This document shows positions 43,713 through 55,428 of a stretch of DNA of 64,000 nt, one piece after another. Position 1 is the stretch's first letter. Each line of letters opens with the position of its first letter. The notes under the pieces were generated by a model. The model was not told the origin of the DNA, ran no database searches, and was given only the letters and a program-made list of their open reading frames with translations. The translations under genes were made by a program, and so were the position numbers. Origin of the DNA: Coniferiporia sulphurascens (Eukaryota; Basidiomycota; Agaricomycetes; Hymenochaetales; Hymenochaetaceae); NCBI GenBank assembly GCA_002794785.1, contig NBBA01000016.1, positions 682,001 through 746,000 on the forward strand, given 5' to 3'.

Positions 43713-46700
43713 ATGTCTCTGACGACAACCACAACCATGTCCGACGTCGAGCGCACACCCGCGCCGCGTCGGTCGGGCAGGGAGAGGAAAAAAGTACAAC
43801 AGTTTACACTTGGTGTGTATTTGCCGACCGGTGCACGCGATACAGACGCTAAAATTCTGCTCCAGCATCACCTGCCAAGAGGAAACGTATCGACGATGCC
43901 GACGAAGACCATGTGCCAAGCGACGTTGAACTTCACCCGCAAAACGAGTCTGATGAGGAGGACGATTATGTCGCTCCGCGGAAGCCCAAAACACCCGCAA
44001 AGGGCAAGGGGAAGGCCCGTGGCCCGCCCGCAGCTAAGAAGCCGCGCGCAACGAAAGTAGCTGGGACCCCAGGGAAAACACCGACGCGTAGAGGGCGCAA
44101 GGCGGGGACGGGGGCGCGGGAAACTGCAAAAACTCCGGTGGAAGCAAAGATTACGGAGGATAACGCGCTGTTCAGTGCGTGTCCTACGCATCTTGTCTGG
44201 ACCTGACACGACTGAAATGTTTGCACAGATTCAATAATGAACCCCGCTGCAGCCCTTCAATCAACAGTCGAAGACTATCTCGAATCATTCCAACAGTCTC
44301 CGGAACATGCGCTAGCGGACCTTATCAACTGCGTTCTCCGCGCCTGCGGCTCCAACGATTCCGTAGACGCAGACAGGGTTGTTGATTACGACGGCATCGT
44401 TGACGCATTAGATGACTTCACGGAAGTGCTTAAAGAGGTGGGATAATCCTTGGACTGTGCCGTTTCCGTTCGTGCTGACCATTCTTAGGACGAGGCACCG
44501 ACGTATCCGCTCACTTCCAAGCACCCTATGTTTAAAAAATTCCGCAAGTCATTGTCTGAGTTCCTGAACAGACTCATACAGGCTTCTGCTGAGCTAGACA
44601 TTCTCTACACGTCTGATCTGCTTCTGACAATTCAAGCATGGGTCGTCGCCATGTCCTCATCTCAATTGCGAAGTTTTCGGCATACAGCGACGGTGGTTGC
44701 ACTGGAGATCGAGACGGCATTGTGTGATGTTGCTGCCGCGGTTGAAAGGGAGGCTGAAGTGATCACTCGTCAACGTGAAGCGGAGCGGAAGCGAAAAACT
44801 GCGAAGGGCGCCAGCGCAAGCCGCGAAAAAGAGTTTGAAGCCAAGGCCGTTGAGGTCAAGGGAAGACGGACAAAACTCGCCGAGTTCCTGAAAGAGTTCT
44901 TCGACGGTGTATTCGTCCACCGGTATCGAGACCTTGATCCTAACATCAGATCGGAATGTGTACACGCTATGGGTGACTGGTTAAGGAAATTCCCGGCGCA
45001 CTATCTTGATGGCCAGTACTTGCGCTACATTGGCTGGGTGCTTTCTGATGCAAACACACACGTCCGACTGGAAGCCGTCAAGGCACTTGTGTCTCTGTAC
45101 GCAAAGGATGACTTCATGGTATCCCTCCAGTCCTTCACGGATCGCTTCAAACCACGACTTGTAGAGATGGCGACTAGTGACACGGAGCTTGCGATACGTG
45201 TAACAGTTGTGCAAGTGCTTAGCGCAATTGATGCACACGGGCTGCTTGAAGAGGCACAACGCACTACTTTGTGCCTTCTCGTTTTCGACGCAGATGCAAA
45301 GGTACGCCGGGCAGTAAGTAGCTTCGTTTACGGTGTCTGGGAGGAAGCCGTTGAGCAACGGCTTGTCGGGAAGAAGAGCCCTTCGGAAACGGAAAAGGGT
45401 CGCGCAGGCCTCAAGGCGCTTGTACAGCTTCTTGTGCAATGGGGCCGTGCTCTCGACCGTGCAAGTGTGGAGAGCGGTGAAGACTTGGACGGTGAGGCTA
45501 GCTCACAGGGTTACGGTCCAAGTTCAAGCAGCAGGGAGGTGAGCGCAGTACTTTCTTCGCAGCAGAAGGGTCGTATTGCGCTTGCTGTGGAAGCGCTTTG
45601 GGACGAAGTTCCCGTGATTAGCGATTGGGAAGCAATGCTCGAGCTTCTGCTTCTCGACCACTCAGCAGGCCTGGAGGTCTCGAACGGCGCTGCACCAGTT
45701 TCCGCGCGCCGGAAGAAGACGAAGAAAGTAGTAAGCGACGCCCTCGTAGACGAAGCTTGGAGGCTCGATGACGCTGAGGAAGCGATTATGCTTGAGGTTC
45801 TCGTTGCGACATTGCGTAAATCGAAGGTGGAAGCGGCAGCTGGAAAGAAGGCAGGCCTTTTTATTGTATGCATAAGTGATCGCTCACTCATCATGCTATC
45901 TGATTTAGGGAGAAGAGGGTACTGTGACTGCAGAAATAACTAGGGAACTCATCAAGAGCCTTCCTAGTCTTATTACAAAACATCAGACTGACGAGAACCG
46001 TATCGTTAATGTCTTATTAATACCGGGGCTCATGAACATGGACATGTACCTCGAGATGCGCATGATTACGGTATGCATTGTCTTTACTTATTATGCAAGA
46101 CGTGTATACTGACAACTGCAAAAAGGCTTACGAATCTCTTTGGGACGACGTGATAAAACAGTTCCTCACCCACTCTTCCGCAGCGGTCTTAAACAATTCA
46201 ATAACTACGATTGTGCACTTCATGAGTGCTACAAGTCTCTCTAACACTAATAGTACCAAGGTTCTTGAACTTGAAGACGAGCTAGCCTCTTCACTTAGAG
46301 ACGCTGTCGGCGGGAGAGATGAGCTGGAAGTCGCGACCTTCAGCGATGACGAGGCACACTCCCTTGGAGCAATATGCGCAAGATTGTGCGCCCTGGCGGG
46401 CTCACGAGACTTGACGGCGTGGATGGAAGAAGACGAAGGAGGGAAGCAGAGTAGTGCTTGGGATATCGTATGCGCGCTTGCTGAAAGAGGTCGCCTGGGC
46501 TACAAGGAGGAGGAATTGGTTCGTCTCTCTATCATCGCGTCGTAACTAACTTGTCTGACGACTGTGCGTCCCAGATGGTCGATCGCGCACTTCAGCTGCT
46601 CATGCTCCATGTCATCTGGAAGGCGAGAAACTTTATGCGCAGCGTGGGGTCTGCTGAGGATAGGGAGTTACTCCAGGAAGCAGTCCGGGAGCAAAGAGAC

Positions 46701-48507
46701 GTCCTTCTTGAGAAGCTCGTCGAATATGCTATTGGTACACAGTCGAACACTTTGCTCAGTGTGAAGCGAGCAGTACGTTCCGGTATATCCACCTCCGGAA
46801 GCCGATTATGCTAACGGTTCTGACAGGCGTTTCAAAATCTTCTGACCCTGTACACACTCTTTTCTTCTGGCCCCGAGGATGTCGAAAGGAAGGAGGCACC
46901 GCTTTCTCCCTTGGCCCTCTCGATGAGCGATGAAATCCAGTACAGGTGTGCAGGCTTCGTGCAAGCTGAGATCGAGCGTTATTCAGAGGAGCTGGAGGGC
47001 GATCGTCCCGAGCGCGGCGAGGAGAGCGATGATGATAGTGATTCCGGCGTTGAGACCCCTACCGGGTTACCGGAGAAAAGGAGAACTCAAACAGCGAAAG
47101 GAAAGGGCAAGAAGGCAGACACTAGCCCTAGTGTCACCGGTAAGCATCGGCTATAAGCAATGATGATTGTCTTTCTGATATGTATGCCATTTAGAAATCA
47201 AGAGCAAGTCCCAACTCGAGCAAGAGTATGTCTTCAATGCGACTATGACGACGTTCCTCAGGGCACTGAGGGCTGGCGTCATTCACGTCCGGCACGGCTC
47301 CGTTCTCCTCGCACACTACGGGCGCTTGGGTCCTTCCTTCGATTTGTCTTCGAAACTAATGGTTGATATACTCCGGGAAGAAGGCATGTACAAGGAGAAT
47401 GGTACTCTCGTTGTCGAAGTTATTGTAGACGCACTCAAGGAGGTGAGGATGTCATTCTGCATATATGGAGCACCAGACTAATTCGTTCTCTCAGTCGTTC
47501 ACTATGCTGCTTGACCGTGTCGTCGAGACGGAGCAACAGGCTTTGGCTCTAGCGAAAGCACTCGCGCCCTGCTTACTGATGCGAGGAGCGCAGCTGTCGG
47601 TCGTGAGAAAACTACCAAGCGAATACGTCGTGGCAATCCACACGACTCTGTTGTCGTGGATTACGAAGAAGATCTCTGCGTATGAATCAACGAAGAATAA
47701 AAGAGGTCGCATAAACTCCATCATTTTCTTCAGGGTGCTGTTGCACCTACTTGCTCCCATCGAGCCTCGAGATGCCCTTACCATGTGCGTCATATATATA
47801 CCCTTATATTGTCGGATTATATTGAGATTTTTTCATTACAGTAAAGCGCACCTTGACCAGGATATTGCCATGCTCAATATTGAAATCCCGCCATCTTCGA
47901 AAGCGTGGGAACCGTACCGTGCGTACGAGAAGAGGCTTTCTTCAGCCACAACAAGGGAGAAGGGTACGTAATATGTTCCCGCGTAGCGAGTGATCATATC
48001 TAATAGAAGGACAATTTAGGTCCGGCGGCTAAGAGGGACGCCCAAGGGAAGGCTACAACGCGAAAGAGCGCTGATTTCGTAATGTCAGACGGCGATGATG
48101 ACGAAGAAGTTGAAGGTTTGGTGGAAACGAACGGCGATCTCAGTCAGCAACCCGCCCCCGCTCTCAGGGTACGGCCACGACCCGCATATCGCAAACCACC
48201 GTCGGAGAATGACCCCGACACGGATGGTTCCCAGTTGACGCAGCTCACTGAGGACGAACGTTCGCCTGAGCCGCAATCTCCGCAGCCGCCGACGAATGGT
48301 GCAGCTGCTTCTGCGGCCCCCTCGCCTTCTCCCGTACAATCCACTCCTGCCGCCGCATCCTCTGCTAAGAAACGCGCGCGGTCCCCTGACACAGAGACTA
48401 TGGACGAGGAAGCCGAAGAGAACCTCGATAGCGGTGCTGACGGTGTGTCTCCCTCCGCTACGCAGGCGAGCGAGGTCGTCGTGCGGCGCAAACGCGTTCG
48501 ACACTGA
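43713..48507 (+). CDS. SCC3: Cohesin subunit Scc3/STAG
   Basis: The HEAT-repeat subunit of cohesin, which binds the kleisin Scc1, DNA and loader partners. The N-terminus MSLTTTTTMSDVERTPAPRR is disordered, followed by Lys/Pro/Ala-rich basic sequence typical of STAG tails. The STAG domain begins after an intron near 44177-44235 (NPAAALQSTVEDYLESFQQS, ending TYPLTSKHPMFKKFRKSL). The stromalin conserved (GR) domain lies at FFDGVFVHRYRDLDPNIRSE, CVHAMGDWLRKFPAHYLDGQ and YLRYIGWVLSDANTHVRLEA. Helical repeats follow to about 47960. The C-terminus is acidic and Pro/Ser-rich with ARSPDTETMDEEAEE and basic VVRRKRVRH. More than ten exons are needed, most with 50-60 nt introns. Meiotic Rec11-type versus mitotic Psc3-type cannot be told by eye; the long charged tails favour the mitotic form. 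Confidence 0.93.
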
Positions 48508-50226
48508 TCCTCACTTCCCCATTCCCTCACTCTAATCGACTTTATCGCCTTTGCTAACCGAAATGTCGCACTTTATATTTTATCCATATTCTGATCCTGC
48601 TGTCCTTTTATTCTATTAACTGTCGCGCTGCTCTGATCAAATGTACACTCGTCTGTTTGATGACATATGCACCCTGGATCCGTACCATAACTCGTAGCGG
48701 CGTATATAATTGTGTAGGCGAAGTACATATATCCCCCCAGGTTCTTAACGATGGCTCCATTCTTACCTCCTGCAATCGAAACCGGTAAAAGCGAAGAAGT
48801 GGGCGCAGATAAATTATAGTGATACCAATGGAAGTGGAAGGAAAGCAACCTATACAGTATTTGAATGGCTTGCGCCCTCCGGACTCTTTTATCCCGCTTG
48901 AAATTTTGCAGAACTCGGCAACTCGCATGCTGTGCCCGCACGAATGCAAAGTCGTTAAACGGTGGATAATCCTCTCCAAAAATCCCTGGTCGTTATTTGC
49001 GTGATTCTGATAGTTTCCTCCTGCCTTGAGTTTTGTAGCAGTGTTTGAGCGATTGCCGCACAAAATCCGGAGATGGAAAACTATTTTCTACTCTATCTCT
49101 CAGGAGTAACGATTACACAAGAACACCATACTGCTACACTGGTACTGCCATACCAACAGAAACGGTTGAATAAAAAGCCAAGAAAATTCTCCCATAGAAG
49201 AACCGCATACCTGCCGCCCAGAGAAGGCTCAGAATCGAGACCTGGCAGTGCTAAGTTCCCTTTCTCCTGGAAATGGATACCAGAAGGGAAAAAATAAGCG
49301 AGAAGGAGAGAACTTGAAGCACAAGAAGTCGATTGTGTAATAATCCGTGACAAGTGACTTTGTTAACTTCTACTAAACTTTCTGTAACTCGGCGTGACAT
49401 CCCCGGAGAGAATTACAGTAGTAATTCCCTAAGGGATCCCCACGTTCCCTCCGAGATGTCGGAGGGTTTCTGAAACACTTACCCCGCCAATACTGGCCGC
49501 GGGCCTACGCACTCAAGCGTGCCGTACTGCGGGGAGAGCGCATCAAAACATGGCCGAGCCGGCCCGGATAAATACGTACCTTGGAGCGTCAACCGGCTCG
49601 TCTGAGTTATAAAAGTACTTCTGTACCCCGTATATGGCGGTCGCTTCAGCATTAGTGGGTTGACTGCCGAGTTATTCTTTGGCTCCCCGACACATCTTGT
49701 CCCACAGCTTGCGGTCTCTCCTGTGACTTCAAAGAAAAACGATTGCAATCGCTTCAGATGCATCCTCCAAGCACACCTAGATGATACGTAGTATTCCGGC
49801 ACAAGTGTCATGTGCCAGGCCATATCTTTGGGATCAATTTTCCATCACCTCAGTCCTGGGCTGTGCGAATTTTGCATGTCTCCAGAGATCACTTTATTGG
49901 TGACATCTTTGATGGTCCTCGTAGATCCCCTCATGACTCGACCGTAATCCAACACGGTGATCCCATGAGGGCATTAAGTCATGATGCTCAGTGGCCGATT
50001 GTGCGCTCCTTGTACGTTTTTGGATATGTTTAATTTTTTGCACTTGATATGGGCTGGACATGATTACACGGGCCATGATGACCCTCCGTGTACCTTACGC
50101 GTCCCGTGTTTTATACGTTTGCCGAGCCGTTTTTCGCACGATATCGCACTAGCGCGCTTACTCGACCGCGTCCGCATTCCAGTCCGCCGCGTCTACTACG
50201 TCGATCCCTTCTCTTCGGGCCCGCAG
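48508..50226. other. Gene-poor upstream region of the peroxidase
   Basis: No gene is supported. Minus-strand frames at 48608-49063 and 49479-49823 have neither domains nor conserved-looking splice structure. The right end is the peroxidase upstream region. Confidence 0.45.
50002..50008 (+). promoter_or_regulatory. Candidate metal-response element (TGCRCNC)
   Basis: TGCGCTC fits the TGCRCNC core that has been discussed upstream of fungal manganese peroxidase genes. It is about 220 bases upstream of the TATA box. A seven-base degenerate motif occurs often by chance, so this is weak on its own. Confidence 0.25.
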
Positions 50227-50232
50227 TATAAA
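50227..50232 (+). promoter_or_regulatory. TATA box of the peroxidase gene
   Basis: TATAAA lies 128 bases before the ATG, followed by a C/T-rich leader (50280-50350), the usual layout of strongly expressed secreted fungal enzymes. Confidence 0.6.
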
Positions 50233-50359
50233 GCAGCATCTATACTGCTAAAAAAAATCCCCATCCCTCAGACTCGTCGACGTCTGTACTTCCACTTCCT
50301 CTTTTCTTCTCCCCCTTTTCGCTCACGACTTGTCCTCCTACCTCCACGACTTGTCCGCT

Positions 50360-51519
50360 ATGAAGTCGCTCCTCGCCCTTGCCTCCCTCGCCTCCATCCT
50401 ATCTCCCGCTTCCGCCGCGGTTACCAAACGTGTTGCCTGCTCAGATGGCAAGCACACCGCGACGAATGCTGCGTGCTGTGCGTGGTACCCCATTCTCGAG
50501 GACCTTCAAACGAACTTGTTCGACAACGAGTGCGGCCAGGAGGCACGCGAAGCGCTGCGCCTCACGTTCCATGACGGCATGGGCTACTCACCTACGAACG
50601 GCGGTGGCGGGGCCGACGGCTCAATCATCACGTTCGCTTCAACGGAGCTCGCGTACGCGGCGAATGCTGATAGCAGCGTCGAAGACATCGTCGACAACTT
50701 GACGCCATACGTCGCGAAATATAACATCACGCCTGGCGATCTTGTCTATTTCGCAGGTGTGGTCGGATTGAGTAACTGTGCGGGAGCTCCGAAGCAAATG
50801 CAGTTCCTCACTGGTCGGCCGAACCCTACTGGTCCCGCTCCTGACAACACCGTTTCCTTAGGATCCGGTAGGCCTACTTCCATTCTTTCCCGTGTTCCAG
50901 CCGTTTCCTCATTTAAATATTCTTTTCTAGACTCAGTAGACACCATCCTCACGCGCTTCGGCGAGGTCGGTTTCTCCCCCGATGAAGTCGTTGCATTGCT
51001 CGCATCGCACTCCGTCGCCGCGTTCGACGGTGCCCCCGCAGGACCTAATCACGGCATTCCGTTCGACAGCACACCCGACAAGTTCGACTCGCAGTTCTTC
51101 GTCGAGACGCAGTTGAATACGACGTTCCCTGGAGAGGTGCGCATAGCATCGGACCTCGCACTCGCCCGGGACTCGCGCACGGCATGCACGTGGCAAGGCT
51201 TCGTTACCGACGAGGACGGCATGCGCACAGCGTTTAATGATGCGCTCATCAAGCTCTCCGTCGTGCGGCAGAACGTACTCGACCTCATTGACTGCTCTGA
51301 GGTCCTCCCCGGTGTCCAGGCGGACACACAGGAGGCTTACTTCCCGGGCACGATGACCGTCAGCGATGTCGACCAGGCATGCACGGCGACACCCTACCCT
51401 ACCCTGTCGCAGAACCCTACAGTCACTTCCCTCGTTCCTGCGTAAGTTAAACTTTATGTCTTTTGCGCTTCCGGATATGTCGGGCTAACATTCCTTACGT
51501 CTTTAGGAAAGCGACTTAA
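50360..51519 (+). CDS. Class II peroxidase, manganese-peroxidase-like
   Basis: A secreted haem peroxidase of the lignin-degrading family. Signal peptide MKSLLALASLASILSPASA, then a KR processing site. Three exons (50360-50867, 50931-51441, 51507-51519) give 343 residues. The distal Arg/His pair is in ALRLTFHDG, the proximal His in LLASHSVAAFD. Calcium sites GGGGADGSI and FDSTPDKFD are intact, and eight Cys allow four disulfides. The Mn ligands of typical enzymes, two Glu and one Asp, are at NECGQEAREA and SVAAFD. Where versatile and lignin peroxidases carry the surface catalytic Trp (EVVWLLASH), this has Ala (EVVALLASH). The loop after FVETQL is shorter than usual and the C-terminal tail is short. 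This points to a short or atypical Mn peroxidase, which oxidises Mn(II) to Mn(III) extracellularly. If the last intron is not spliced, the stop is at 51443-51445. Confidence 0.92.
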
Positions 51520-52660
51520 TCGATTAATGATGCATGCGCGTTCCGAAAATCTTCTTTTCATTCACTAGTGTGGTCTCGGGTACCTTCGTTGAACATGAAC
51601 TTTTAATTTATTTAATACATGGACACGGAGAGCCCGCTTGCTTTTCTATTTATATCATTCGTTCATTTTTCTGACACGTTTTCGCTACGCTGATACGCTT
51701 CAACCATACGAAGACAGTAATTAAAGTTTAGTCATTCCAAATCTAACCATATATCCAGTATGCATCTTTAGTACATACATGCCTTGTGCATAGTTTTAAA
51801 TCAGCACTCTCGAAGATGTGTTTTTGTGTCTTTACCTTCTTTGGATTGATATTTGTCTTGGCATGATGGGAGGTCCGATCGACACCGCTTCCAATATACA
51901 GTATTAGGGCCTAGGCTCTTTCGAGTCTGAATATATGGCCTGTACCAGAAATGCGCAGCTGAATCCTGATCATCAACGAGAATGTATATCAGTGTGCACA
52001 GCTCCTACCGTATAAGGGTCTCGCCGATTGCTTAATATGACTATTGACTTCTTGACCTTGCCCTTCCTCATGCGATGTAAGGTCCAGACCAGCGTTGACT
52101 CCAAATGGGGCTGGTTCACTCATAGAAAGCTCCAAAATCAATGTGAAGTGATTCCGGTTACCCCAGAATGAGCCCTCCCTTGGATAGGTAGAGATTCCCA
52201 GGTTGGTCAAAAACTTTTTTAGGGCCACAATAACGATTTTAAAACACCATCTCGACCACCCTTCTGTCTCTTTCGCCTCTTTCTGCCTCTGACATTCCTC
52301 CTGTTCAGCAACGTACTCCCGGTTTAAAATTCCGCATAACGGACTTGAACAAACAAAAACGCGTCTTGACCTCGTGCTGGCCAAATCCAGAATAACATGT
52401 CTGAGGCTGCGTACTCAGGCTGTAGTGTGCGTTCCGCACTTTACTGCTTGTTGAACGCTGAGTACTGAAAATTATTTGGACGTGACATAAAGTATGGGTG
52501 TCTCCTCGTGGCGGGCTTGTGAGCATCCCTGGTGCATTCATTCATTCTTTTAAGAGCAATGACGTTCAATTTTTCGGTTATGTAGTTGTACTATGGCGTA
52601 AGCAGTCATTCACTTTGCACAGCACTGCATAACACGATCATATCAATTCTGTTAATCCAG
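51520..52660. other. Intergenic, no gene seen
   Basis: AT-richer sequence between the peroxidase and the first DUF6534 gene. The missing first exon of the DUF6534 gene should lie near the right end, but no ATG plus donor site gives a convincing N-terminus. Confidence 0.4.
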
Positions 52661-54023
52661 ATTATGGGGCGCCGGCACCGTTCAGCTCTATCTTTATTAC
52701 AATGTTTGTCCATACTCAGCTCTTTCCGCCGAGTGCAATGGGCCTCACTTACTTCGACTCTCCTTGGTACAGAACCATTCAACCGACAAATGGTGGATGA
52801 GAATACACGTATTCCTTCTGTATGCGCTAGACACTGCGCATCAAGGCTATCTCCTGGCGTCTTTGTACACTTACTTCGTCGTAGACTTCGCAACTCATGG
52901 CGAAGCCTCGATGGATTTTTTTGCAAGGCAAGTATTATCATGTTTACGCTTCACATTCAATTTCAATTCTGTAGTTAACCCTTGTTTTCCTTAGGCCATT
53001 GCTAAATATGAGCATCCTTGCGGCTGTCATTAGTGTTCTCGCAAAATCTGTTTTCGTTACGCGTATTTGGTCCTGTCAGTGTATCATACTTCTCATTCCG
53101 CTCGCGTAGGCGTCCCATGCTAATTTCATATATATATAAAGTAAGTGGAGAAAACCTTATCCTAACTGGAACAGTCGCTATCCTTGTTGGGGGCCAATTC
53201 GTAGCCTCTGCCGTTTATTGCACACTGTCCACATTCCACATAGCGGGAGAGAAGAGGGCGTTTGGATGCTCCGGCGGACTCGCAGTGAACTCCGCTATCG
53301 TATTTGTCGATATAGTCATTGGCTGTGTCTCAGCTTTTCTTCTGTATTCACATCGCTCGAAAGTGGGGCAGACTGACTTAATTGTCAACCGCCTCGTATT
53401 GTACACCGTCAACACAGGCCTCGCTACAAGTGCGGTAGCGCTCACAGCGTTGATCACACTCATCATCTTACCTGAAACACTTCTCTTCTGGACCTTCAGC
53501 CTCATTATTCCAAAATGTGAGGATCCTGAAAATGGTTGTCTACAGGTGTATGCACTACTTATAACTCATTGTCGTCAGGGTGTCTTAACTCAGCCTTGGC
53601 TTCGTCCGTTACAATCGTCTACTCATGCCTCACGCGTTGCTGAAAATACCCTTCTACTTTCCCAGTTTAAACTCTCAGCAAAAATCCAGTATCAACTTGA
53701 ACTCAAGGAAAGTGTTCCCCATGGGCGAGTCAGGCGCACGCTGTGCTGGGAGGGGTTTCTTTGCTAGCAGGGTATTCGATCTACTCCCACTTCACTCGAT
53801 CGTAACTTACAGTATAATCCTCCCCTTGACCGTTATGAAGGTTCGACCTCCCGCAGACAAAACAATACGTATTCGAGTGGACACAGTCCATGTAGTAACT
53901 AGAACTGAGCCAGATGGTACAGTGCGTTTCACCTCTCGCGAGATCTGCGCTAAACTTACGATGTACGGTCACTTTCTCTGCTGTGCAGGACACGTGTCAG
54001 AGTTTGTGGACGGGATAGACTAG
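52661..54023 (+). CDS. DUF6534-type membrane protein, copy 1, N-terminus unresolved
   Basis: The listed interval starts at an internal acceptor site, not at a start codon. Exons read LWGAGTVQLYLYYN, then across an intron NHSTDKWWMRIHVFLLYALD, TAHQGYLLASLYTYFVVDFA, PLLNMSILAAVISVLAKSVF, LTGTVAILVGGQFVASAVYC, SAIVFVDIVIGCVSAFLLYS, and TDLIVNRLVLYTVNTGLATS followed by ALTALITLIILPETL. The Trp-Gly entry, the LYALD-T-H motif and the R-L-V-LY-NTG motif before the last spans match the fungal DUF6534 multi-span family, abundant in Agaricomycetes and of unknown function. After the last span, LNSALAS and LNSQQKSS are followed by a hydrophilic tail whose splicing I cannot settle; a continuous frame to 54023 exists but may retain an intron. 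The first exon was not found, so the copy may be partial or decayed. Confidence 0.6.
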
Positions 54024-54653
54024 CGTTAGTCCTTCATACACTGTGAGGGGTACCGGACGCATTACAACAGGATGCGTCTGTTTTTGGTCATGCGCAACGC
54101 GCAAGTGAGAAGAGTGAACCGTCATTGTATTTTTGTTTTTTTAGTGAATGCTCATATGTTCTTCTTTAATCTGAATAACCTTTATTCCACTGAAACCTCT
54201 TTTACGAGCTTGAGAAGATCATGTCTTCAAATTTTTCTTGACCGCCCGACGGAAAAAAAGGAAGAAAAAAACTTGGTGAACAAGACCTCGCAGGCTTCTC
54301 GGGAGTCAGTGCTTTGTGTTTACATCCTTTATCCTAAGTTGCTAAAGGAGGGTGCGGGTTCACGTTTATTGCCTGGTATACTCTGTCTCGAGCTTCCTCA
54401 ATTCACGGTCACTATGCATCTTTCGATCTTCTTAATCTTATCAGTTACGGTCCGGGGTTCAGATCCAGGCGTAATACGATACCGACACGGAAACATGCCG
54501 CCAATGTTGGAATATGGCAGGCTCTGTTCAACCCGGAGTATGGACTATATACTGTACATGTAGTTTAGATGATCGTATCTTCTTTTTTTAGTATTTAATT
54601 CACATCCCGCTCCTTTCCGTTTATATTTTGCTTACTGCGTGCATGTGATCCTC

Positions 54654-54783
54654 ACGCTCAATGTACGAGTGCTGAGGTGCGCCATCTGCATCCGCTTATT
54701 CCTTTCTGTTTTTACTTACTTCGGTACATGGCATTTGTTGGGTATTTACTAAATTTATCTCAACGCTCAATGTACGAGCGCTA
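54654..54783 (+). repeat. Short direct repeat pair
   Basis: ACGCTCAATGTACGAG followed by T/C-GCT begins at 54654 and again at 54763, 109 bases apart, in the spacer between the two DUF6534 genes. The spacer has no gene I can support. Confidence 0.7.
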
Positions 54784-55428
54784 AGCATTTGTTAGAATCA
54801 AACGGTCAAGATACAAGGCAGTCCGCTGATGTTATTATAAGTCCATCTTCATTATGTCAGAGTTTGCCTGTTCATCATGATGGCGGTCACCAGTTAATCA
54901 AGATTTCATGAGCCTACCAATTACATTTGTGGCTGGCTCCCACGCCACTGGCGGACAACAAAGAACCGTGACTACATCTCAACTTGTCCTGATGATCAAT
55001 TGCGAAACTTGCTCTTATACGCCCTTCCGTTTACACGCCCCTTTTCCCTGTACACTATCATCCTCTTGCTTCAGACATTCTCTCAGAAGGGCTGTTTTAC
55101 GTTTGTGGAAAACGCGCCAACCCGCGGTCCTTTTCCATCATATTCACGAGCAACATGGGCAGTGGAGTCGTAGTTGACTCACAGACAGATAGCACCGTAC
55201 GTTTTATCCTAGACTCCTCTAAAAGCCGCTTGTTCATGCGCCCGCCCGTAGTTTGGGTGTCTCCTGCTGGCTGGCATGTGAGTGCTTTTAGAACCGGAAA
55301 GCCTACCATACTAGTAGGGCATTATTTCCTAGAGAATTCCTAAATAATTTGTTTGTCTAGATTTTCCACAGCGCAAGTGTCTGACACTTATCCGCATTTA
55401 TCCGTTATTAACCGACTCGATGATGCAG

